Assembly (NCBI GenBank): GCA_963765875.1
Contig: CAVXYK010000005.1
Location: 1 to 64,000 of the forward strand
Direction: 5' to 3'
DNA: 64,000 bases
Origin: JAWKOK01 sp963765875
GTDB lineage: Bacteria > Chloroflexota > Anaerolineae > Caldilineales > Caldilineaceae
A program made the position numbers and the translations under genes. Below are positions 18,427 to 30,050 of the stretch, in pieces; the first letter of the stretch is position 1, and each line of letters begins with the position of its first letter. Under the pieces are notes generated by a model. It was not told the DNA's origin, ran no database searches, and saw only the letters and a program-made list of their open reading frames with translations.

Positions 18427-19305
18427 ATGAACCGATTCGAAGGCGTTTTCGCCCTGCTGCTGACACCCTTTCTCACCGATGGCCGTATCGACTGGTCGGC
18501 CTACGATCAGTACGTCGATTGGCAACTAAGCCACCAGCCTAATGGACTGTTCGCGGTCTGTGGCAGCAGCGAGATGCACTGGCTCGATCTGGACGAACGG
18601 CTGGCGCTGGCTAGGCGAGCTGTGGAACGGGCAGGGGATGTGCCCGTTGTCGCCACAGCGAATCTGGAGACGGATCGCACCCAGCGCATCGCCGAGATGG
18701 CGCAGATGGCAGAGACCGGGGTGGCCGGTTTCGTGCTTGTGCCACCGGACGGCCTCGGACTGGAACAAGACCAGCTTGAGGCCTACTTTGCAACGCTGGC
18801 CGATCAATCGCCGCTGCCGGTCCTGCTCTATGAGTGGCCGCAAATGAACCCCTGCGAGATCGACCCGGCAGTCTACGGCAGACTGGCTACCGACCATGGC
18901 ATCATCGGCATCAAGGACACGACGTGTACGCTGGCCGGCATCAAGTCCAAGATCGACGCGGCGCCCGAGTCGATCATCTATCAGGCCAACACGCCCTATC
19001 TTCTGGATGCGGTTGAGTTGGGCGCACGCGGCACAATGGCCATCACATCGACCGCGACTGCGGATATCTCAGTCAATTTCTGGGATGCAATGTCGCGAGG
19101 GAAGAAGGAGACGGCAGCGGCTCATCACCAGCAATTGGTGATGCTGGATGCGATCCTGCGTTTCGGCTATCCGGCGACGGCCAAATGCCTGGCACAGCTA
19201 CGAGGCATGCCGTTCGAGATAACCTGTCGGGCCCCCAGCGTTCTACGGGCGGAGGCAGCCAAAGCCATGTCTGTCTGGTGGGAGGCCTATCAGCGCGACA
19301 ACTAA
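18427..19305 (+). CDS. Dihydrodipicolinate synthase/N-acetylneuraminate lyase family protein
   Basis: 292 residues. ATG 18427 with upstream GGAGA is preferred to TTG 18394, which overlaps the stop of the glycosidase gene. The (beta/alpha)8 class I aldolase features are present: GRIDWSAYDQYVDW, GSSEMHWLDLDER, LLYEWPQ with the catalytic Tyr position, and the Schiff-base Lys in IIGIKDTT. Family members catalyse DHDPS, sialic-acid lyase, KDG aldolase or related reactions. Placement behind GH3 and sulfatase genes argues for a sugar-acid aldolase/dehydratase rather than lysine synthesis; this is inference. Confidence 0.9.
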   Translation: MNRFEGVFALLLTPFLTDGRIDWSAYDQYVDWQLSHQPNGLFAVCGSSEMHWLDLDERLALARRAVERAGDVPVVATANLETDRTQRIAEMAQMAETGVAGFVLVPPDGLGLEQDQLEAYFATLADQSPLPVLLYEWPQMNPCEIDPAVYGRLATDHGIIGIKDTTCTLAGIKSKIDAAPESIIYQANTPYLLDAVELGARGTMAITSTATADISVNFWDAMSRGKKETAAAHHQQLVMLDAILRFGYPATAKCLAQLRGMPFEITCRAPSVLRAEAAKAMSVWWEAYQRDN

Positions 19306-19430
19306 GGCCTGACGATTCAACGACTCAGTGATTTACGCGTGCGCACTAAACAACGAAATCCACGAGCTAATCCGTAGCCAATCCGAAAAATAGTTAATCT
19401 TACGCTGTGTCGGTACTGATCCAGTGGACA

Positions 19431-19463
19431 AGAAGTTGGGCTTTTGAGAAAAGCCCAACTTCT
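19431..19463. terminator. Bidirectional hairpin terminator between convergent genes
   Basis: Perfect 15-base arms AGAAGTTGGGCTTTT and AAAAGCCCAACTTCT around a GAG loop, lying between the rightward DapA-like gene and the leftward amidohydrolase gene. No extra T-run follows the stem. Confidence 0.75.
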
Positions 19464-19503
19464 GAGTCAACGCAGAGAAGATCCTTCTGCACGCGGAATA
19501 GAC

Positions 19504-21135
19504 TCAACGTCTCTCGTAGACAATCTGGCCACCGATCATCGTCATCTCTACCTGGATATCCTTGATCTCCTCGTCCGGCACAGCGAAATAATCTCGATCC
19601 AACACCGCCAGATCGGCCACCTTTCCCACTTCAATCGAGCCCTTGAGCGACTCCTCACGCGTCAACCAGGTGCCGTCGATGGTGTAGGCGCGCAGGGCCT
19701 CCTCGCGGCTGATGGCCTGATCGGGGGCGACCAGGTTGCCCATGTTGTTGCGCCGGGTGACCAGTGCATAGAGCGCCGGGAATGGGTTGACCGAGACCGT
19801 GCTGGGGATATCCGAGTTGGCGGCCATGGGGATGCCCCGATCCAGGAAGGTGCGCGCCGGCTTGTAGTTGGCCGCTCGCTCCTGGCCCACATCGCGGAAG
19901 ATCATGTCTCCCTCGTGATAGAGGAAGGTCGGCTGGATGACGGCGCCGATGTTGTGCTGCGCCATGAGATCCAGGGCACGGTCGCTGGGGAAGTAGGCAT
20001 GGATGACGTTGTGGCGGGCATCCGCATTGGGGCATTCTTCAATGACGTCGGCAAAGGCCTCGACGACCATATCCATAGCGCGGTCGCCGCAGGTGTGGAT
20101 CCCGACGTCCCAGCCGAACTCCTGAGCCGTGCGAAAGTAGCGACGCAGTTGCTCCGGGTTGAGCCGGTTATAGTTGCGCACTTCGGACTCGCCCTCGAAC
20201 GGCTCGTACATGTAGGCCGTGTGGGAACTGGTCCCCCCGTCGATGGCCATTTTCAGACCGCCAAGGCGCAGCCACTCATCCCCGAGATCGGTGCGCAGCC
20301 CGGTCTCGGTGGCCCGATAGTCGAGTTGTTCTTCGCTCTCCTCCTCGCGGAAGCCATGCCAGCTCAACATCATATTGACGCGCACCGAAAGCTGGCCGCT
20401 TGCATAGGCCGCCTGATAGGCTTGGACTTCGAAGGGCATGAGGCCCGGATCGATGACGCTGGTGATGCCATAGCGGTGCATGTCCTCCCAGCCGAGGCGG
20501 ATGGCCTCGACCAGCTCAGACTGGCTCATCTGCGGAATCAGGTCACGCACGTAGAGCTTGGCTGCGGCCCGCAATATACCATTGGGCGCGCCGTCGGCAT
20601 CATGCTCAATCTTACCGCCTTCGGGATCGGGCGTCGTCTCATCGACGCCGGCCAGCGCCAGCGCCACGCTGTTGACCACATCCATGTTGAAGAAGCGCAT
20701 GAGGATGACCGGGTGCCGGTCAGTTGCGGGATCGATGTCGTGACGGGTGGGCAGCCGTCCATCCTCAAAGGTATTTTCATTCCAGCCTTCGCCGATGATC
20801 CATTCTCCCGGCGGCGTCACTGCAGCACGCTCGCGCACCAGCTCCATCATCTCTTGCGGGGAGCGGCATTCATCCAGCCGGATGCGAGTCAGCTTCACGC
20901 CAACCTGCATCAGATGGTTGTGGCTGTCGAAGATGCCGGGAATGACCATCTTGCCCTTGAGGTCGACTTGCTCCGTGTGGGTCCCGGTCAACAACAGCAG
21001 GTCGGCATCCGAACCGACAGCCACAATCCGCCCGCCCTTGATGGCGACGGCTGTTGACAGATTGCTCGAAGCGTCCAGTGTCACGATTTTTCCATTGAAC
21101 AAGATCTGGTCGGGTGCAGGCTCTTGGATATGCAT
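19504..21135 (-). CDS. Amidohydrolase family 3 protein (YtcJ-like)
   Basis: 543 residues, leftward from ATG 21133-21135 behind AAGGAGGAG. The architecture is an N-terminal beta-sandwich piece (ILFNGKIVTLDA), then a metal-dependent TIM barrel with the metal-binding GIFDSHNHLMQVG. Further family motifs are WIIGEGWNE, GLKMAIDGGTSSHTA, IHTCGDRAMDMVVEAF and NSDIPSTVSVNPF. This is the YtcJ/NfdA branch, which hydrolyses N-substituted amides; individual substrates are mostly unknown. No signal peptide. It is convergent with the glycan cluster and separated from it by a hairpin, so it is an independent unit. A 537-codon open frame on the opposite strand is a shadow of this gene. Confidence 0.93.
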   Translation of the reverse strand: MHIQEPAPDQILFNGKIVTLDASSNLSTAVAIKGGRIVAVGSDADLLLLTGTHTEQVDLKGKMVIPGIFDSHNHLMQVGVKLTRIRLDECRSPQEMMELVRERAAVTPPGEWIIGEGWNENTFEDGRLPTRHDIDPATDRHPVILMRFFNMDVVNSVALALAGVDETTPDPEGGKIEHDADGAPNGILRAAAKLYVRDLIPQMSQSELVEAIRLGWEDMHRYGITSVIDPGLMPFEVQAYQAAYASGQLSVRVNMMLSWHGFREEESEEQLDYRATETGLRTDLGDEWLRLGGLKMAIDGGTSSHTAYMYEPFEGESEVRNYNRLNPEQLRRYFRTAQEFGWDVGIHTCGDRAMDMVVEAFADVIEECPNADARHNVIHAYFPSDRALDLMAQHNIGAVIQPTFLYHEGDMIFRDVGQERAANYKPARTFLDRGIPMAANSDIPSTVSVNPFPALYALVTRRNNMGNLVAPDQAISREEALRAYTIDGTWLTREESLKGSIEVGKVADLAVLDRDYFAVPDEEIKDIQVEMTMIGGQIVYERR

Positions 21136-21593
21136 CGGCGCTCCTCCTTGATTGCCAACAGATTGGTTGCGAAGAAAAAGGTCGCGAACAAAAAGTCAGT
21201 GAATAAGCTGTGGATAAGCGGACGGAGTCAAACTCGAATAAGTCGTTGAATCCCCGTGGGTTTGCAGGGGTAAAAATTATCAGTTCTCCACTGCGTAGAC
21301 AGTCAGTCAGACCACTCTACTACATCTAGGTGGCGCAGAAAATCTATGGAAAATTGTTCCTTTTCTTCCTTGGGTTATCCAATTGGGATTTATCGATCTT
21401 TGTTCGTTCATGCAGAGTGGATATGGTGGCTTGCTCGTTTTTTTGGCCTGCATATTGTGCGCCGGTGCGTCAATCAGTCTGTTTTCCCAATTATCCCAAC
21501 CCCCTACTAAGATTACTATCTTATCTATTATTAAAGCCAAGGGATTTCTCTAACAGACAAAGGGCACGGACTCTCAAAACGTAAGAGCTAAAA
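21136..21593. other. Intergenic region, nothing recognised
   Basis: About 458 bases between two leftward genes. No gene or clear regulatory structure is seen. The composition is somewhat AT-rich between 21330 and 21560. Confidence 0.5.
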
Positions 21594-22241
21594 TCACGGA
21601 CGTCGCATCTGTCCGTTTTCAGCAACCATAGAATGAGGATTCTCTATCAAATCCTTCACTTCGTCATTTTCGGGGAAATGAAGGTCAGAGGGATTCATAT
21701 AGAGAAGCGGGTTTGAAAAGCCCCCCCATCCGTCAAAGCGGTTGTACGGATCAACGCGTGTGCCAAAATGGAGCAGGGCGTACGACGCCCCGGCATCAAT
21801 GAGTGGACCGGCGCTCGCCAGCGGCAGGCCTCGGTCGATATTCTGCCCTGAATCGACCGAGGCCTCTCCGATGAACGCGTAGAGGGACTCTCCCCAACGG
21901 TGTTCAAGTTTGATGTAGCGTTGGAAACCGCCCCGATCCATACTGATTTCACTGACTTTGCCGTCATCGACAGCCAGCAGTGGGGCAAAGGGCGCTACGC
22001 CAAAATCCACGCCGTTATGTCCCTTTAGCGCTATGCCGTTGTAGGTATACTGACCATAGAACTCGGGGTGTAAGCCCCATGCCTGTAGCACAATCCCGCC
22101 GCCTTCATAGGGCAGGCCAAGGTAGATGCCTTCGGGTTCGTACAATCCTGATTGAAGTGGTTGGCTCACAAAGCGAAATGGCATGGCAGGCATCTGGGTC
22201 CAGGCTGAAAGAGAAGGGTGTGCAAAATTCGACAAGAGCAC
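21594..22241 (-). CDS. M23-like peptidase domain protein, probably degenerate
   Basis: 215 residues. The core reads ALKGHNGVDFGVAPFAPLLAVDDGKV, the H-x3-D element and beta-hairpin typical of M23 (LytM) peptidoglycan endopeptidases or their inactive relatives. The second metal motif should be H-x-H, but the text is YALLHFG with only one His. Zinc binding may therefore be incomplete and the protein a binding or regulatory form. There is no clear signal peptide at ATG 22241; a later Met (MPAMPF) could also be the start. It is transcribed away from the FmdB-like gene. Confidence 0.7.
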   Translation of the reverse strand: MLLSNFAHPSLSAWTQMPAMPFRFVSQPLQSGLYEPEGIYLGLPYEGGGIVLQAWGLHPEFYGQYTYNGIALKGHNGVDFGVAPFAPLLAVDDGKVSEISMDRGGFQRYIKLEHRWGESLYAFIGEASVDSGQNIDRGLPLASAGPLIDAGASYALLHFGTRVDPYNRFDGWGGFSNPLLYMNPSDLHFPENDEVKDLIENPHSMVAENGQMRRP

Positions 22242-22441
22242 CGCGACTGATTATACTCCGAAATTGACTAGGTTTTGTATGTGATAGTATATCGAAGGTA
22301 AGATACATCGTCTAGCCTGGAAAACTGGCGGCGAAGTACCTGAGCCGGTTTGATTGTATAGCCGTTACGATCTGTTGAGACGAGCTTCAACTGCGGAAAA
22401 GTGTGTGAACCCTGTAGGCGGTTCACCTGGGAGTGCAATAT

Positions 22442-22801
22442 ATGCCGATCTATGAATTTGTATGTCAGAGCTGCGCCAATGAGTTTGAGAGAATTCAGTC
22501 CTTTTCCGATTCTTCTACGCCGGCCTGCCCGAATTGCAGCAGTGCCAATGTAGAACGCCAGTTGGGGAAACCGGCTATCCATTTCAAAGGCAGCGGTTGG
22601 TATATTAATGACAGCAAGAAGGCCGCAAAAGAATCGGCCAACGGACAGTCTAAGAGTGGCACCGACAAGAGCACGCCGAGCAAAACGGATGGTGAAGGGG
22701 CCGGCAGCGCGGCCAAAGAGACCGCCGGCGCATCCTCGTCATCAAAGCCTGACAGCTCGAGCGGAGCCGCAGACAAGGCTGCTAAGGATAGCAAAAGCTA
22801 G
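22442..22801 (+). CDS. FmdB-family zinc-ribbon protein
   Basis: 119 residues from ATG 22442 (an upstream in-frame start adds three residues only). The N-terminal 45 residues are a classic FmdB/putative regulatory protein zinc ribbon: MPIYEFVCQSCANEFE followed by ACPNCSSANVERQLGKP, giving two CxxC pairs. It continues with the usual HFKGSGWYINDSKK. The tail from about residue 60 is Ser/Lys/Ala/Gly-rich and disordered. Named after a formamidase regulator, but the general function is unproven; binding of nucleic acid or protein is possible. Confidence 0.92.
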   Translation: MPIYEFVCQSCANEFERIQSFSDSSTPACPNCSSANVERQLGKPAIHFKGSGWYINDSKKAAKESANGQSKSGTDKSTPSKTDGEGAGSAAKETAGASSSSKPDSSSGAADKAAKDSKS

Positions 22802-22963
22802 TCGCACTGAGTCCGAAGAAGCTCTTTTTTTCCGCTCTCCAGACGACCTGATCGGGGGCAGCAAAAATGCGCTAGTCGGAACGTCGAATATGGTGTAGAA
22901 TAGCAGATATTGCTATCTAGTTTGCCACTTCGCAAGCGTACTCACCCCATCTGGAGGAAGATC

Positions 22964-23359
22964 ATGTCGGTACCGAAACGATTTGCTATTCTGAGATTCT
23001 TCGGCAGCCTGCTGAAGGTATTGGCCTGGATATTCCTGGTGCTGTCGATTATCGGCGCAATCGGTGCTGTTCTGGCAGGCGGCGCCATGGCGCCATTTTT
23101 AAGCCAAATGGGGATTGACGGCTCGGATGCGCTGGCCGGGGTCGGTGGAATCGTTGCCGGCATCGTTACGCTTGTCGTTGGTCTGCTCTACTTTGTCCTC
23201 TTCTATGCCCTTGGTGAATATGTTCAGTTGACGCTGGCCGTCGAAGAAAACACCCGGTTGACGGCAGCCCTCCTGCTGCGAATGCACCAGGATAGCCAGG
23301 TCGAGACGCCGCCGGCCTACGGCGCTGGTGGATTCACCAGTGAACCGTTTGAAGGGTAG
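22964..23359 (+). CDS. Small membrane protein of unknown function
   Basis: 131 residues from ATG 22964 behind GGAGGAAGATC; the frame opens earlier at 22910, but that part is not protein-like. Two hydrophobic stretches at about 14-45 and 58-88 are rich in Gly, Ala, Ile and Val and probably form two transmembrane helices. A polar C-terminal part of about 45 residues ends with EPFEG. I do not recognise a family. A strong hairpin terminator follows 30 bases after the stop. Confidence 0.75.
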   Translation: MSVPKRFAILRFFGSLLKVLAWIFLVLSIIGAIGAVLAGGAMAPFLSQMGIDGSDALAGVGGIVAGIVTLVVGLLYFVLFYALGEYVQLTLAVEENTRLTAALLLRMHQDSQVETPPAYGAGGFTSEPFEG

Positions 23360-23388
23360 CAGAATAAAAACTTCTGAATGATTAGAAA

Positions 23389-23426
23389 AAAAGAGCGTGG
23401 TCTCGATATCGAGACCACGCTCTTTT
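23389..23426. terminator. Strong hairpin terminator
   Basis: Perfect 38-base palindrome (AAAAGAGCGTGGTCTCGAT and its reverse complement) preceded by A-run and ending in TTTT, so it can work in both directions. It follows the small membrane protein gene. Confidence 0.85.
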
Positions 23427-23463
23427 GGCTTTAGAAGCTGTTTGAAAAGATGAGTACACCATT

Positions 23464-23533
23464 CAGCATTCCGGGATTGAGCCACCCGAGGCTCCGTTCT
23501 TAGGCTCTAGTTTGGCTCAATCCCGGAATGCTG
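23464..23533. repeat. Large inverted repeat between convergent genes
   Basis: 21-base perfect arms at 23464-23484 and 23513-23533 (core CAGCATTCCGGGATTGAGCC) with a 28-base loop. It lies 38 bases after the terminator at 23389 and before the end of carB. There is no T-run. It could be a second terminator for carB or a REP-like element. Confidence 0.75.
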
Positions 23534-23596
23534 GCGCACACATGCCGCCGATTCGTCTACCGAGGGGCGTCTCTCGACGCCCCTCTCATGTGGCTG

Positions 23597-26914
<3,318 letters not shown>

Positions 26915-26994
26915 AAGTTTCTTGGCTCTTTATGTCCCTGTGGGTAGAATAGATCTCTTCAATTGACAGTAGTGCTCGATTGATGTAATACGCG

Positions 26995-27028
26995 ATGGCG
27001 GTCGTAGCACCCGCCTTAAAAAAACACG
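26995..27028 (+). ncRNA. preQ1-I riboswitch aptamer
   Basis: Matches the preQ1-I fold position by position. P1 is GGCGG (26997-27001) pairing with CCGCC (27011-27015). The loop UCGUAGCAC contains the ligand-recognising C immediately before the 3' P1 strand (27010). It is followed by UU and a seven-A tail, then C27025, which is correctly spaced to pair with loop G27007. G27028 faces U27005 at the outer pseudoknot pair. Loop and tail lengths equal those of the Thermoanaerobacter tengcongensis aptamer except for one missing loop A. The gene downstream is a queuosine-precursor transporter, the expected target. Confidence 0.88.
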
Positions 27029-27082
27029 GCTATAACCTTCTTCCCGAAATCTGAATCCGAAATCAATAGAAGGGGATAGCCG
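27027..27082 (+). promoter_or_regulatory. Likely expression-platform hairpin of the preQ1 riboswitch
   Basis: CGGCTAT (27027-27033) pairs with ATAGCCG (27076-27082), and CCTTCT (27036-27041) pairs with AGAAGG (27068-27073). The base of this hairpin uses 27027-27028, which overlap the pseudoknot end of the aptamer. Ligand-bound and hairpin states should therefore compete. The hairpin ends just before the GGGGG ribosome site (about 27087-27092) of GTG 27102. No T-run is present, which favours control of translation over termination; this is inference. Confidence 0.6.
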
Positions 27083-27101
27083 GAAATGGGGGAATTGTAT
27101 C

Positions 27102-27789
27102 GTGAGTGCAAGTAACGCAGCAAAACCTGAGGGCGCTTCGTTCTACGTCGGCCAGGGCAACCGGGCAGAACAGAGGATCGCCCGTATTGCCATCATCGTC
27201 GTATCAGCCTATGTGGGTGCGCAGATGGTGGCTGATATCGCCAGTCTCAAGATCGGCGTGATCGCCGGTTTTGCCGTCGACATGGGTACCTTCATCTACC
27301 CCATTACCTTCACGTTGCGAGATGTGGCGCACAAAGTTCTGGGTCGACGCAACGTTCAAGTACTGGTCCTTTCGGCAGCGGTGATAAACCTGCTGATGGC
27401 CGGCTATTTGATGTGGGTCGCCAGTGTGACCAGCGATCCGGATCTGGGGGCTGGGGACCGAATTTGCGGCGATTCTGGCGCCGGTCTGGCGCATTGTGAT
27501 GGCGTCGATTGCCGCCGAAGTCGTCAGTGAACTATTGGACACAGAGGTCTATCACTGGTTTGTCACCCGGATCACGCGACGATATCAGTGGCTGCGCGTG
27601 TTGGTGAGCAACAGCGTCAGCATTCCGGTGGACAATCTGATTTTTGCTGTGGGTGCGTTCGGGTGGGTGCTGCCGTGGCCGGTGGTCTGGCAAATTTTCC
27701 TCTTTAACCTGATCGTCAAATATGCCGTGACGCTGGTTAGTCTGCCGTTGATCTATGTGGCGCCGGATCGTGACTGGTCAGAGGACTAG
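27102..27789 (+). CDS. Queuosine precursor transporter (VUT/YhhQ family), one frame break
   Basis: Membrane importer for queuosine precursors such as preQ0/preQ1. It starts at GTG 27102. The first part has VVSAYVGAQMVADIAS and FAVDMGTFIYPITFTLRDVAHKVLGRR, the hallmark of the family. After a break in the GGGGG run near 27448 it continues with VWRIVMASIAAEVVSELLDTEVYHWF and ends ...APDRDWSED. Removing one G restores about 228 residues with roughly six membrane helices, normal for the family. Control by the preQ1 riboswitch just upstream supports the substrate. It is divergent from carB. Confidence 0.9.
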
Positions 27790-27805
27790 AGTTCATTAGA
27801 GAATT

Positions 27806-27876
27806 GATCCACGAAGGGACAAAAATTAGCACAAAGAAAAGCGTCCTTCGTGTAGATTTGTGTCCCTTTGTGGATC
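27806..27876. repeat. Palindromic repeat, GATCCACGAAGGGACAAA type
   Basis: Arms at 27806-27823 and 27857-27876 are nearly perfect reverse complements (GATCCACGAAGGGACAAA versus TTTGTGTCCCTTTGTGGATC). It lies 16 bases behind the transporter stop codon and just before the 3' end of the convergent zinc-ribbon gene. Same general family as 16458, 45593 and 61468. Confidence 0.75.
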
Positions 27877-27894
27877 TTCCTGTAAGTGGATCTG

Positions 27895-28440
27895 TTATCG
27901 AGTCGCCTGAGCGGGGCTGTAGGCGCTATCGTCGATTGCGCCCGGCTGGGGTCCCTGAGGCAGACGTCCACCGCTCGTGTTGATGCTCTGCGGTGCGGCG
28001 CTCTGTTGAGGAATGCCGCAGTTGACGCAGATATCCCATTCGTGGCGGACCAGATTGCTGCAATTGGGGCAGGCATACTGAAGCTGTGTGTGGCAGTTGG
28101 GACAATAATTCCAATCATTATTGACCGGGATGCCACAGGTTGTGCAGGTCAAGGATTCTTCGATCTCGCGCAGGAGCGCTTCCTCTTCCAGTGCTCGATC
28201 GTACACGTCGGCCAATGTCTGTTTCGGACGAATCATCAGATAGAGAATCAAGCCGATGATTGGGAAGACCAACACAAGCACACAGGCGAGGATGATAGTC
28301 AACCAGTCGCGACTGCGAGTGCGAATGTCGTTAAATGCCCAGATGCCCATCGCTATCCAGAAGGCGAACAGAAAGGCTCCGACGATAGCGACGAAGACAC
28401 CGGCGATGGTGGCAACCGTGTTGATCAGATCAGCAGACAT
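27895..28440 (-). CDS. Membrane protein with C-terminal double zinc ribbon
   Basis: 181 residues from ATG 28438-28440 (MSADLINTV); the frame opens further upstream without protein-like text. Two hydrophobic helices at about 8-32 and 48-68 (TIILACVLVLVFPIIGLILY) resemble PLDNc-type membrane anchors. A charged helical stretch follows (DVYDRALEEEALLREIEESL). Then come three CxxC-type zinc knuckles: CTTCGIPVNNDWNYCPNCH, CPNCSNLV and ICVNCG. The tail is low-complexity. Function unknown; such proteins are frequent in Chloroflexota and resemble double-zinc-ribbon membrane sensors. Confidence 0.82.
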   Translation of the reverse strand: MSADLINTVATIAGVFVAIVGAFLFAFWIAMGIWAFNDIRTRSRDWLTIILACVLVLVFPIIGLILYLMIRPKQTLADVYDRALEEEALLREIEESLTCTTCGIPVNNDWNYCPNCHTQLQYACPNCSNLVRHEWDICVNCGIPQQSAAPQSINTSGGRLPQGPQPGAIDDSAYSPAQATR

Positions 28441-28935
28441 AAAAAAACGACTCCAAAAACCGAACCCCTGTATATCGGGCAAATGTGGTCCGATTATAGC
28501 CTACAACGTCAGCAATCAGCAAAAAGGTGCTGCAAAATCACCCTTCTCCAAAAAAAAAACAAGAAAGTGGAAGTGTCAAATTGCCCCATAGCCAAAAACA
28601 TGATATAGTCCCGCACAAATTTACCCCTGTTTTTTGTAGTAAACGTTACAGTGCTGTAGTTGACGAGATCCGGTTGTATTCGATTTTCCTCTGACCCACA
28701 GGTCTCCTGATTTCTCGTTGGTGGCAGTGAATACCTGCTCACAAAAGGCTTCTATCGCTGTACATGGCAATGACGTCCCATCGTAAGTGCTGATCGAACG
28801 ATTATCCGTTCCGTTATCTTTGATTTGAGCTGTTATATCGGTTCAAATTACTGAAGGGACAACTGTTTTGGGTGCTCACTTGGCATGTCCAGTATTTTCT
28901 TGCTATCCATCATTGATTTAATTTAAGGAGGTACT
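28441..28935. other. Intergenic region upstream of amino-acid transporter
   Basis: About 495 bases between divergent genes. No gene is seen. It is AT-rich near 28540-28640 and should hold the aap operon promoter. I cannot assign a -35/-10 pair with confidence, and no known riboswitch pattern is recognised. Confidence 0.45.
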
Positions 28936-30039
28936 ATGAATAAGACACCAAGGATCTATTTGACTGGCATGGTCGTTGCCATGTTGGCTGGGATGATCAT
29001 CGCTGCATGCTTTGGCCCTTCCCCAGCGCCTACCGAGGCTGAACCGCAGGCTGCCGAAGCTGAGGCCGCTCCAGTTGAGCAGGCCGGTACCTCGACCTTG
29101 GACATCGTCAAGGATCGCGGCAAAGTGATCTGTGTCGGGAATGCCAATCTGCCCGGCTTCGGCTTCCTGAATGAGGAAGGCGAATTCTCCGGCTTTGATG
29201 TGGACTTCTGTAAGGCTATTGCCGCTGCCATCTTCGGCGATTCTGAAGCCTATGAAGTTCGTGCAGCGACCGCCAAAGACCGCTTCACGGTTTTGCAGAG
29301 CGGCGAAGCCGATGTGCTGCTGCGCAATACGACGTGGACCATGTCGCGTGATACGGATTTGGGCGGCAACTTCGGCCCGACCACCTTCTTTGACGGCCAA
29401 GGTATGATGGTGCGTATTGAGGATGGCTTCGAGACTCTTGAGGATCTGGCCGGCGGCTCTATCTGCGTCCAGAGCGGTACGACAACCGAACTGAATCTGG
29501 CTGACCAGATGGCCGCCCGTGGCATCGACTACGAGCCGGTCGTCTTCGAAACAGTTGATGAAAACACCGTTGCCTACGACGAAGGTCGTTGCGATGCCTA
29601 CACCACGGATAAGTCTGGTCTCGTTTCCAGCCAAACGACCCTCGCCGATCCGTCGGCCCACAAAATCATGGACGTGACGCTCTCCAAAGAGCCGCTCGGT
29701 CCCATGGTCCGCCATGGCGACGACCAGTGGTTTGATGTGGTCAACTGGATTGTCTATGTGACGTTCCTGGCCGAGGAAGCCGGCATCACTTCCGAGAACA
29801 TTGGCGATTTCATGAACTCCAGTGATCCCAACATCGCCAAACTGCTCGGCGAAGAGGGTGAGTTCGGCGCCAAGATCGGTTTGGACAATGACTGGGCTGT
29901 CAACGTGATTTCGCAGGTTGGAAACTACGGCGAAATCTACGACCGCAATCTGGGTCCGGATACGGTATTCGATCTTCCTCGTGGCCAGAACAGCGGTTAC
30001 TGGGATGGTGGTCTGATCTATGCGCCACCGATTCGATAG
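28936..30039 (+). CDS. aapJ: Amino-acid ABC transporter substrate-binding lipoprotein (AapJ-like)
   Basis: 367 residues from ATG 28936 after TTAAGGAGG. The signal peptide ends in a lipobox (MIIAAC, Cys near residue 28), followed by an Ala/Glu/Pro-rich tether. The family 3 solute-binding body matches general L-amino-acid binding proteins: FGFLNEEGEFSGFDVDFCKA, QSGEADVLLRNTTWTMSRD, FDGQGMMVR, CVQSGTTTELNLAD, DAYTTDKSGL. It binds polar amino acids outside the membrane and feeds the AapQ/AapM permeases and AapP ATPase encoded next. A stable hairpin after the stop probably raises its expression over the membrane subunits. Confidence 0.93.
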   Translation: MNKTPRIYLTGMVVAMLAGMIIAACFGPSPAPTEAEPQAAEAEAAPVEQAGTSTLDIVKDRGKVICVGNANLPGFGFLNEEGEFSGFDVDFCKAIAAAIFGDSEAYEVRAATAKDRFTVLQSGEADVLLRNTTWTMSRDTDLGGNFGPTTFFDGQGMMVRIEDGFETLEDLAGGSICVQSGTTTELNLADQMAARGIDYEPVVFETVDENTVAYDEGRCDAYTTDKSGLVSSQTTLADPSAHKIMDVTLSKEPLGPMVRHGDDQWFDVVNWIVYVTFLAEEAGITSENIGDFMNSSDPNIAKLLGEEGEFGAKIGLDNDWAVNVISQVGNYGEIYDRNLGPDTVFDLPRGQNSGYWDGGLIYAPPIR

Positions 30040-30050
30040 GAATTCTTAAC

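Noticed and set aside
19444..21057. A 537-codon open frame on the plus strand
   Set aside because: It lies fully antisense to the well-supported amidohydrolase gene, is rich in His/Arg/Asp as expected for a shadow frame, and has no recognisable motif.
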